IMG/VR virus record: IMGVR_UViG_3300031857_001726
Span: 1 to 20,398 of that record
Strand: one strand, 5' to 3'
Length of the DNA stretch: 20,398 bases
From: a virus
Shown here: one piece after another, positions 9,801 through 16,122 of the stretch
Layout of the letters: each line of letters starts with the position of its first letter
How positions within the stretch are numbered: the stretch's first letter is position 1
Translations under genes and position numbers: made by a program
Notes under the pieces: generated by a model
The model's database searches: none
Seen by the model: the letters and a program-made list of their open reading frames with translations, nothing else
Told to the model about the DNA's origin: nothing

Positions 9801-10411
9801 ACTGCTTTACCTAAATAACCTTTAAGTGTTAAATAAAAAATTGGGTACGGTAAATTAAAAAATGTCGCATATGGTGAATTATTTCCGGCCTCAAATAGAG
9901 CTCTACCTTTAACATCTTCCATTGTAATATTAATTTCCGGAAGAAAATCAAGTCCATAATTAATATTAATTTGTGTTATACCAAGAAGTCCATTATCAAC
10001 TGCTCCAGGTTCTCCATTTGATTTAAGGGTCTGATTTATATAATAGTCATTGCTTAAATCTGGGTTTGGGGTAATATCAATTTTTGGTTGATTAACACCT
10101 AAACCTTGTACTGTCCCTTTTCCTGTTAATTCGTCAGACCAATCTGTGTCTAAGAATTTTTTTATACCCGGATTTAAAAAATTTATTGTACCAACAGAAA
10201 TTGTTTGTACGCTTTGTTCTTGTGGGACACCTAAAGCAAGTTTTGTTCTGGGTGTTACAGCACACTCTAAATTAGCATAATAAACTAAATTTTCTTGTTG
10301 GATTAGTCGTTCTTTAACATTACCTTCATTATCAATAACTTTATTTGGATCTATTACTGATATGTTTTGATAGTCAAATTCAACTAATATATTTTCTTCG
10401 TTACTTACCAT
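3893..10411 (-). CDS. Giant baseplate hub-type protein with C-terminal cell-wall hydrolase domain
   Basis: A 2172-residue soluble protein, far larger than any T4 baseplate subunit. The N-terminal 250 residues are beta-rich and resemble virion structural proteins. Residues about 1880-1925 contain PLFSGPYMITNITHRISENG, a pattern of tail hub proteins of the gp27/late-control-D type. A coiled coil follows (about 1927-1972, LKERLAQQDKEIAEKNNVL). The last about 150 residues look like a glucosaminidase/lysozyme-type peptidoglycan hydrolase: LLEFIIGTMYVESGNGQ with candidate catalytic Glu2039, a NINPWGG segment, and a Phe/Ser/Asp-rich SFDSFDSFVDFFIAKF helix. It would form the tail hub and carry wall-cutting activity analogous to T4 gp5. 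The start at 10411 overlaps the LysM gene by 11 bases. The structural call is firm by context; the hub and enzyme calls are pattern-based. Confidence 0.85.
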   Translation of the reverse strand: MVSNEENILVEFDYQNISVIDPNKVIDNEGNVKERLIQQENLVYYANLECAVTPRTKLALGVPQEQSVQTISVGTINFLNPGIKKFLDTDWSDELTGKGTVQGLGVNQPKIDITPNPDLSNDYYINQTLKSNGEPGAVDNGLLGITQININYGLDFLPEINITMEDVKGRALFEAGNNSPYATFFNLPYPIFYLTLKGYLGKAVRLPLMLQTFNASFDPSTHNFRIQCKFYTYKYTVMSNVTWGQMMAVPQMYRIKIDSASTTSNSASNGKSTTSVNYSSGGYQKMKELYSEYKSKGLIENDFPEITILELKKRLGLLITSIEENFKKKNLNVLNDLSKYSENLGDFQTDVYLGGSVAVWSKKWLDNKNVFIQNDEQKTILYKFKDEFADINKQNEAITELDGIIKKYLALLNGNKAVGDKIPLSVKISTFFKPVKITDINIAETMYKRTGNKIDIGVPEYTKSKQVLEIELVKGNLLSNYPGLVFFTGPNSFEDIIKKADEKFLVEKQGVEEKLTQEIADQFADKNNGLGFQPTMRNILAVFFAQGEAFLRMMDDIHTKAWELRDDDNRKKAILGNATGGPSVDKKTNETDPPIYPWPQLIVENLVDGKEKYELKYPGDVIIANKINAFVPEIWPEVQFVEEFLRGFVERESPPFDFGDGSNQETKPQRFSFNGIEFTIGNDVYLNTEEVKFFYELYERMLLNSFYSKFNRKSIKDSNIQTYVAESETTNIVTALGSSNPFLTKKIKEYNINSAQYNTFLRHISNEGQGPAWQNFIRGVFNTPYIGNDTQVPFEIYKSEILTNNIALPGVGLENDEQVKKYFGGDIINEEYDFSDTYPLTDIDWCKNYLAYGNAIQSKIDTFKTSDTLEYDSAIKTIRNKNDIYPIVNFNYKQSVFNQTIDLTNLTTFYQNRKIEDQFTTEGNLSYQNYNGNLIAEQTTSIFNTPYFTNAIQEGVNSFKFNPEETSQYKSAAYLFLNSLPLATLKDKYRVYNSDGSVNTLSYIIPSFKKFGAVHELPYSWILKYGSIWHRYKTFKDTGVDILDNVWTNTDYIRNYDPFNQSPLTTYQITVNGQLYNIVLDADYTLGLNTQTRITTGFYPKLFDDFSIFLKGEKLFNEIETINGTCYFSGNTMEVLTINYNVLQSGFIISGSSVDLNTTIVSQVNGTPGGIGTYIVTPSQTQPFVSVAESTKPFVVANQYIGGYSNSTIQNALNNKFRMVLSDSSAILGTPGFDITNPNRSLTLRPWSCYLLTSDEDSLYVLPSLGSNVNQTYSECFNILGLQGINVSNNPAVHNGSIRTFWKAPNYGYFNDSLVSKPDPDEYMRDIFNDQEQQQNFGIFGDGTKYSKIDELFTTFSPEILDEFETQFLNFSKSIDGFQTILSSNTSEKAIQDRNENFQGLMRSLFLVPNNSNLQGTALINKITEDQKSNIQKTIDEFMNYMVVFRHGNPTNFDRKLFYSFSPQFIQDRYSWEGYVIGTPNALPFNGGSITLTQSKSQYPDAWEALETYVGFSQIPQLVYSDSGSYITDFFIDMDVSFTPTNVKLFSPIIKLYATQKLNDDTLNQLKFFELMNQYLNDGQTYLNLILDDTLVKTRAKLSSVNIEPVDTGVKFTEFNGEQTRLEIWETLKAINDKWISGGDFKSKTIFEDIMILDRASRDVGQKIFVDIFKAKDMIEYMDYKNNMLGLVENIFVENRFKSFIVPSYANFYNVQDVSKNPTPKPEGTLEFANSLFGTFLTVDYRDTSAKYVSIYTSVPSNHLALNDNVDYRFRDDAFDLRRATDNPLLENQEGKTNWDKSNKVVGFNVDFGPQNQQVFKQIDIAQDPGQPTAESEQMLTQMANQSRNRGGASQSASLYNVYRNRSYRCSIDMMGNALIQPTMYFNLRNIPLFSGPYMITNITHRISENGFDTTFEGQRQPFYSIPAIDSLLQSLTTKILETLKERLAQQDKEIAEKNNVLAQKSEVINRINGDKNVLTANQNCSSNLNSSFASYTNVTPTKTTKTFKEAIVTINQKVNATSLDNDNKLKLLEFIIGTMYVESGNGQSYSSYDHNYASVNLNINPWGGSLTGYFNKKYYCINRGQNENIPLASFDSFDSFVDFFIAKFQPKVSKIISYDLDDPNDNTYKEKLAKANVTLWPSNVEDKVWDDLPQPEKTKLGNKIAVPIEYLKTLT

Positions 10412-10724
10412 AATATAAGAAATGATTATCTAATGCGGACTTATAGTCTTGTAATGAAGTTAGTAGCGGAAAGGGAATTGTCAATATTGCTCCGTCAGGT
10501 ATATTGGTTTCAAGTCCAGTAAAACCTGGATTTGCTTGCATAATTAACCAACCAAAAAAAGGTGTTCCATAAAATTGTTGTGAAACTTTATCAAGTCTTG
10601 TAATTCCGTCTCTAAAAATATATTTTTTATCAGTTGGTTTTGATGGAAGTGTTACATAGGGAACAACACTTTGTGCACCATTCTCCAAAAACATACTATA
10701 TCTATTGTAATACTGTAAAGCCAT
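10401..10724 (-). CDS. LysM-like baseplate wedge protein (T4 gp53 / P2 gpX type)
   Basis: A 107-residue protein with a LysM-like fold as seen in T4 gp53 and P2 gpX: RDGITRLDKVSQQFYGTPFF, then GWLIMQANPGF and IPDGAILTIPFP, the usual order of a LysM domain (R.D..s..fYG, W.I...N, IP.G..L.IP). In tails such proteins clamp the baseplate wedge to the tube or hub. I start at the ATG at 10724 (MALQYYNRY). A TTG three codons upstream at 10733 is possible but would overlap the previous gene, and the ATG sits one base after that gene's stop. The 3' end overlaps the hub gene start by 11 bases, so the three large baseplate genes are translationally coupled. T4 gp53 has 196 residues, so this is a shorter version. 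Confidence 0.85.
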   Translation of the reverse strand: MALQYYNRYSMFLENGAQSVVPYVTLPSKPTDKKYIFRDGITRLDKVSQQFYGTPFFGWLIMQANPGFTGLETNIPDGAILTIPFPLLTSLQDYKSALDNHFLYYGK

Positions 10725-10725
10725 A

Positions 10726-13700
10726 TTAATCAAATGTTATTTTACCGTTAAATGTATCTTTCTTATTGTTTATATTAAGATCACTATATGTCTTTTTCAA
10801 TAATTTTTGTTTGTCTTTATAATCTTCTATATCATCTTTTTTTGTTGTGTAAGCTAATTTAGTATTAAACTCATCAATCTTAAAACTTTTATACTTTGTA
10901 TAAGTTTCACTTGTTTCAAAATCGGTAAATATTTTCTTTTCAGCTTGATACTCTTTTCTATATTGTTCTTTAAGTGAATTACAAGTCTGTTCTATAAGTG
11001 CTACTAAATCTGAATTTCCTTTTACCTGATCTGTTAATAACGTATTAACAAACGTATTGAATTTATTATCGTCATTAAAAACGTCAGACATTACCATATA
11101 AAATCTTTTATTGTACTCGTCATCTGGGTTAAATACATTTTCTATTGGTGTAAAATTTAAATTTTTATCTGTTAATGTTTGGGGACTTAATAGTTTAGCA
11201 TTTTTTAAATCCTCATCAAATTTATTAAGTTCTGTTGCAATTTTTGTTGGGTAAACCTCACTTATTTTTGCAAACACATCTTCTGGTGTTTCAGATAAAA
11301 TATTTGATAGTTCATAAACTTTAAATTCACCGGTGTCTAATTTATACCCATCTATTTTATATGTAACTAAATCTAATTTTCTAAATACTTGTACATAGTC
11401 TTCTTGATATTTAGTCATAGTATTTAATGCGCCAACAACAGCTTGACTTGTTTCAGCTTCTTTATTTTCAAGATATGTGTATAAACTATTTCTAACATCT
11501 CTTCTTGTTACATTAGACCAGTTTACTGGTGGTTTTTCTATTGCCGCAATTATTGGGTTGTCTTTATTGTCAATGTCAACTAAAGCTTTATTATATAATT
11601 TTAATAGATTATCCTCACTTTTATAAGACTTTCCTAATATTATAGTCTCAACACCGGAATTATGTTCATTTAAATTTCCTTTAGTAAATTTACTATCCAA
11701 TAAAACTAATTGTGTTATTGGGTAATTTGTAACTTCATTTATTGTTTTAAGTTGATTAAACATTGTCGTAAAATATCCATTAGTTTTTTCAGATAGTTCT
11801 TTAAAAATTGAATTAAACTCTGTTGTACCTGTCTGTACAGAACCATCTTCAAAATTTTCAGTTGTAAGTATGGTACCAATTGTTGATCCACCTCTTTCTC
11901 CTTGTGGTTGATTATTAATTGGGGCAGGATTTGATTGTGATTCGGCACCTCCTTTATTTGAAATCTTAGCGACAAGTTTAGCGTCTCTATCTGATGTATC
12001 TTCTGTCGCTACGGATCTTTCATCGTAAATTTCTGTATTGGCATAGAAATTAAATGACAACGCATTTTGTAATTGTGAAACTGGTCCAGCAAGACCGTGT
12101 CCACCAATAAAATCAAAACCTAATGTTATTTTTGCAAGCATAGGTTGTACTCCAATCCCTTCTGGATTTAAATCAAAAACTAAAGGTTCATATGAAATTG
12201 ATAATTGATTTGGTATAATTTTAGTATGGTAAAAATCCCCAATTCTTAATACTAATACTGGCGGAGCACCAAAAGATGTATTTCTTGCGTCGTTGTATTT
12301 TGGATTACCGTCTGGTCCAATTACTGGTATTGTTTGTCCAGGTCTAACACATTGATTCAAGAAAGTTAATCTGGCGTTTAATCCTTCTGGTGTCATAGAA
12401 TGAAATGCCGGACTAAAATATTTTACCTTATCTTTTATACTTGATAAAACAGTTGGGTTTGATTCTTTAATAAGTTCAAAATAATCACACTCTGAAAACA
12501 ACTTTGAGAGTACTTTCTTAGAAATTGATTTTTTAACTTTCTCAACCAAGTTAATTTTTGTTTCCGTAATAGTTCTTGTTATTGTTTGTTTAGGTACACA
12601 ACCAGCCGCTTTACAAGCTTCTAAACTTTTATATTGTCCGGTTCCTTTTGGTGCTGGTTGACAAATATTATCAATACAATTATAGTCAGTTTGAGTACCG
12701 CATCCTTTATTACAATCTTCTAAAGTTGCGTATTTACCAGTACCATCTGGAACTTCTTTACACGGTTGACCTTCATCACCACAATCGTAATTTAATTTAG
12801 GTTCTGTTTTTTTACAGTCTCCTGAGTTTTCACAATCGCTTTGAGAGTTGTATGTACCATCTTTAGTCTGTATACATTTTCCATCATTATTTGGCCCACA
12901 TCCCCATTTTTGTTCTTGTATATCAGATATTGTAATTTTTTGAATTACTACTCTACGGCAAGCCATAGCTGGAATGCTGTACCATTGTGATTGATCTGTT
13001 ACTTTATTTTTAGCAACATCAATTATATCAACAGTACAATCAACTGGTCCTGGAATTAATGTCTCATCAGGTGAATTTACTTTAGGTATTGATGTTCCTT
13101 CTCCTTTTGGGGTAAAATTAAAAACAATTTTACCATCATCTCTCCACTTTTTAATTTTTTGATCACCAACAGTCTGTTCGTTTAACCAATTTTCAACAGT
13201 ACTAATCCTCCTTCTTGATAAATTTACATTATAATTTGCTTGTGCTGGTGCTGACGCAGAACCAACTAAATCAAATGTTACTTTTGCACCTTGCTCTAAT
13301 ACTTCTTTTAATTTTACTGGTAATAACTCGTCTTTTATTTTATTAAAGTTTCCTTCAACTACAGTACTAAAAAAAGTACCAATACCATTTTTAGAGTACA
13401 CAGTTGATCCAACTTTTACTTCAGCCGGAGAAATAGGTCCAGTATATGTACCTTTTTGACCTAAATATAAATTGTACCATTTTGTAAATGGATCTGGGTT
13501 TGTTGTTGCATTTGAACTTTCACCTATTGGGAAATCATTATCAAAATAAAATCCGTAGCCTTCAAATTCTTTTAATGAATCGGCAGTAATTACTTTTTGT
13601 GCGTCTGAAGATTGTGTTGTATTATTAATTTGTTCTGATATTACAGTTTCACCGTTTTTTGTATCAGTCCCAGTACCTGTATTCGCACCACCACTTGGGT

Positions 13701-16068
13701 TACTTTGTCCTGCGTTTATTTCGTTTGCGGCGGCCGTTACTTCTTCGGTTACCGATCTTTGACTTTGTATTATTTCTTGTTGTATTTGATATAGATCACT
13801 TGTAGGTATTGTGTTAAATTTTGCGGCCAAATCATAAATATCATATTTAATACATCCAGCAAAAAATGAATCCATAATTGAGTCAACCTGCTCTGGTGAC
13901 ATATTTTTTAATTGTTTTTCAATAATTGTGTTCATAGCCGCTGGTGAATCAACAACTATTGTCCAACTTAATTGACCTGATCTTGTTGTATTTTTATATG
14001 TATAAATTGGTTCAGGTCTTCCAAGAAATGATGTTGGGTTCCAATTAGCGCTTGATGAATCACTAAATGATAAATTATATGGTGGAAACCACATAATTCT
14101 ACCACCATTAGGACCTCTTTCACAATCCGGTAAATCATCATAAGTAAAACCAGGTTCACTTGATGTTCTCCAAGCTAAGTTTTCTAATGAAAACATATAC
14201 TTTTTAACTTTTTTCCTATTACCGTCTTTCATCATATTTGTTGATTCGTCCCCTCTCAACGGTGCAATATTTAAGTTGTAAGTATTGTCTAAAACTGAAT
14301 AAGAAAATTTCCTTCCGGCCGTTGTAATACCATCTGTCTTTTGTAAATCACCATAAGTTAAGTAAGGCGTATCCTTTTGGAATACTCTACAGTATTCAGC
14401 CCCTACTTCTGTTCCGTCAATTGAAATTGTATTGTCTCCAGTTGCACTATCGTAATACGCAATTACTTGTGAACCTTTTGTTAGTTCCTTGTATCCATCA
14501 TTAAAAACTTTTGAGACTTGATTTATTGCATTTCCAACGTGTTGTAATCTTCTGGCACCGGTTACATTGTCTGCGGAATTAATTAATCTTTGGGTATTAT
14601 CTAAAATGGATCCACCTTTAAACTCAAAGTCTGTTGATTGTGTATCTTGATTAAATTCGTTTTTAACCGCATCAAATTCCTCGTCTTGTGGTTGTACTGG
14701 GTCCCCACCTGGTTTTACTTTAAATCCAAGATTGTCTTTATATTTTGGTGACAACCAAGCAAATTGACCAATAATTCCTCCTTGATTTGAATACGACTTA
14801 CCTACAAGGCCAAATTTAATTTTTTGATCATTACCTTCAAAAAGTTTAGCTAAATCTGATGGTCCATATACCGGACTTGGTTGTTGTTTTCCAAATCTAT
14901 CTACCGGTATTTCATTTGCTGGACTGTTTATCGTTGATGGTTCGGCCTGATCACTACCAACATAGTATCCGCCACCACCTTGTGGTTCGTTAAGTCCAAG
15001 TAAATTTGAAATGGCACTTGTTGCTCCTAATAATAACCCTTTATTATAACTTGGTCTATAAATGTTATATTCTAAACTTTTGAATAGTACTGACTTTTGA
15101 CCGTACCCAGTGTTTGCAACAAATATTTCCGAAGGATTTCTATACTTATTAAGTATTGGACCTAAAAGACCAAGAGTTAAATTATTTGCGGTATTTAAAG
15201 CGTTTTCAGTTTGTGGTGATAATACTCCAGTTGTTTCGTCAAAGTAATCACCTGGGATTGGTGATACAGGAAAATATGTTCCGGTAATTCTATTAGCAAA
15301 TGAGACCGCGGCAAGAACCGGATTTTCTGGTACTGTAATTTTCCAGTTTTTACCTATAAGTGGTTGTTGTCCTGTTGCAACAAGAGACGCTTCAAATGGA
15401 TCTTGTAATTGATCCAATTGGAAAACACTTGAAACTAATTGTTGTGTTTCAAATTCAATTCTTCTTTGAAATTCTTCTTTAAGTGCTAAGGCGCCTCTTC
15501 TTGCTAATTCGGAATCTTGTGATAATAATCCATTGGATCCTTGTGGATCATTTTCCAATAAAATTTGTATTGGCGTATAAACCGAAGGATTAAATACTAA
15601 TGGGAATCCAGAATCATTTGAGTAAGGTAAAAAAAATTGACTGTTAGGGACTAAATCCGTAATTGTTATTAAATTTTTATAACCATCGCTAGGTCCATAA
15701 GAATTTTTTAAATACGCTGTGTCAATAAAAAATTCGTTAATTAAATCTATTTGTGCATCATCTTGACCGTATTCACCTTGATTTGGGGTTACTGGTAATG
15801 GTGCTCCATCGGTTGAGATTATATTGTTATATCCACCTTCAGGCCCATATTCGTTTAATGAATAAAGCTCATTTGCCTGTACTGTAGTGCCAATTAAATC
15901 ATTTGGTGAATCAATAACAGAATTATCGTTTAATGGTGTTGCTTCATAATTTACATTACCAGATGGTGGTGAATACGCACCAGGAACATTATAAGGAGGT
16001 AAATTTCTACCCATTAAATTGTTCCTAAATGACGCACTTGCACTAAATGATAATGTTGTTTCTGACAT
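10726..16068 (-). CDS. Giant baseplate protein with embedded OmpA-like domain and Cys-rich repeats
   Basis: A 1780-residue soluble virion protein. Two related motifs sit near the N-terminus, YGPEGGYNNII (74-84) and YGPSDGYKNLI (124-134). A tail-protein segment with FLGRPEPIYTYKNTTRSGQ lies in roughly residues 656-715. Residues about 920-1045 resemble an OmpA-type peptidoglycan-binding domain: VTFDLVGSAS, NYNVNLSRRRISTVENWL (945-962) and a terminal ACRRVVIQKI (1036-1045). The aspartate of the canonical TGHTD loop is replaced by serine, while the LSxRR arginines remain. Three four-cysteine repeats follow (1057-1157). Virion-type sequence resumes (CDYFELIKES, then VLRIGDFYHTKIIPNQLSI and NPEGIGVQP at about 1265-1350). 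The C-terminal 100 residues are helical and charged. The OmpA and Cys-rich parts look inserted into a baseplate scaffold. The gene opens the 1780/LysM/2172 cluster and has a late-type element upstream. Confidence 0.85.
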   Translation of the reverse strand: MSETTLSFSASASFRNNLMGRNLPPYNVPGAYSPPSGNVNYEATPLNDNSVIDSPNDLIGTTVQANELYSLNEYGPEGGYNNIISTDGAPLPVTPNQGEYGQDDAQIDLINEFFIDTAYLKNSYGPSDGYKNLITITDLVPNSQFFLPYSNDSGFPLVFNPSVYTPIQILLENDPQGSNGLLSQDSELARRGALALKEEFQRRIEFETQQLVSSVFQLDQLQDPFEASLVATGQQPLIGKNWKITVPENPVLAAVSFANRITGTYFPVSPIPGDYFDETTGVLSPQTENALNTANNLTLGLLGPILNKYRNPSEIFVANTGYGQKSVLFKSLEYNIYRPSYNKGLLLGATSAISNLLGLNEPQGGGGYYVGSDQAEPSTINSPANEIPVDRFGKQQPSPVYGPSDLAKLFEGNDQKIKFGLVGKSYSNQGGIIGQFAWLSPKYKDNLGFKVKPGGDPVQPQDEEFDAVKNEFNQDTQSTDFEFKGGSILDNTQRLINSADNVTGARRLQHVGNAINQVSKVFNDGYKELTKGSQVIAYYDSATGDNTISIDGTEVGAEYCRVFQKDTPYLTYGDLQKTDGITTAGRKFSYSVLDNTYNLNIAPLRGDESTNMMKDGNRKKVKKYMFSLENLAWRTSSEPGFTYDDLPDCERGPNGGRIMWFPPYNLSFSDSSSANWNPTSFLGRPEPIYTYKNTTRSGQLSWTIVVDSPAAMNTIIEKQLKNMSPEQVDSIMDSFFAGCIKYDIYDLAAKFNTIPTSDLYQIQQEIIQSQRSVTEEVTAAANEINAGQSNPSGGANTGTGTDTKNGETVISEQINNTTQSSDAQKVITADSLKEFEGYGFYFDNDFPIGESSNATTNPDPFTKWYNLYLGQKGTYTGPISPAEVKVGSTVYSKNGIGTFFSTVVEGNFNKIKDELLPVKLKEVLEQGAKVTFDLVGSASAPAQANYNVNLSRRRISTVENWLNEQTVGDQKIKKWRDDGKIVFNFTPKGEGTSIPKVNSPDETLIPGPVDCTVDIIDVAKNKVTDQSQWYSIPAMACRRVVIQKITISDIQEQKWGCGPNNDGKCIQTKDGTYNSQSDCENSGDCKKTEPKLNYDCGDEGQPCKEVPDGTGKYATLEDCNKGCGTQTDYNCIDNICQPAPKGTGQYKSLEACKAAGCVPKQTITRTITETKINLVEKVKKSISKKVLSKLFSECDYFELIKESNPTVLSSIKDKVKYFSPAFHSMTPEGLNARLTFLNQCVRPGQTIPVIGPDGNPKYNDARNTSFGAPPVLVLRIGDFYHTKIIPNQLSISYEPLVFDLNPEGIGVQPMLAKITLGFDFIGGHGLAGPVSQLQNALSFNFYANTEIYDERSVATEDTSDRDAKLVAKISNKGGAESQSNPAPINNQPQGERGGSTIGTILTTENFEDGSVQTGTTEFNSIFKELSEKTNGYFTTMFNQLKTINEVTNYPITQLVLLDSKFTKGNLNEHNSGVETIILGKSYKSEDNLLKLYNKALVDIDNKDNPIIAAIEKPPVNWSNVTRRDVRNSLYTYLENKEAETSQAVVGALNTMTKYQEDYVQVFRKLDLVTYKIDGYKLDTGEFKVYELSNILSETPEDVFAKISEVYPTKIATELNKFDEDLKNAKLLSPQTLTDKNLNFTPIENVFNPDDEYNKRFYMVMSDVFNDDNKFNTFVNTLLTDQVKGNSDLVALIEQTCNSLKEQYRKEYQAEKKIFTDFETSETYTKYKSFKIDEFNTKLAYTTKKDDIEDYKDKQKLLKKTYSDLNINNKKDTFNGKITFD
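12598..12900 (-). repeat. Three tandem four-cysteine repeats inside the 1780-residue baseplate protein
   Basis: Residues 1057-1157 contain three diverged repeats of about 30-40 residues with four cysteines each: C1057/C1065/C1079/C1085, C1096/C1103/C1119/C1123 and C1131/C1136/C1152/C1157. Shared features are a Tyr or Trp before the first Cys, a GTGKY or GTGQY turn, and a SLEAC/TLEDC helix before the third Cys. The spacing is C-x4-7-C-x13-15-C-x3-5-C. Cysteines are scarce in the rest of this protein. They could make disulfides outside the cell or bind metal. The repeats are degenerate at DNA level. Confidence 0.85.
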
Positions 16069-16083
16069 CTAATTTATTTTATT

Positions 16084-16091
16084 AATAAATA
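16084..16091 (-). promoter_or_regulatory. Candidate late promoter element TATTTATT
   Basis: TATTTATT followed by AATAAAAT on the minus strand, 15 bases before the ATG of the 1780-residue baseplate gene, in the 54-base gap after the tape measure gene. Same element and nearly the same spacing as the copy before the 74-residue protein gene. Confidence 0.5.
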
Positions 16092-16122
16092 GAGTTAATT
16101 TAATTTTTTATAATCGAATTTA

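Noticed and set aside
10725-10733. TTG start giving a 110-residue LysM protein
   Set aside because: The in-frame ATG at 10724 is one base after the preceding stop, and the extra three residues carry no family feature.
10726-16068. 1780-residue gene as a surface adhesin or host OmpA gene captured by the phage
   Set aside because: It has no signal peptide or membrane segment, and sequence on both sides of the OmpA-like part is virion-type and in a baseplate cluster.
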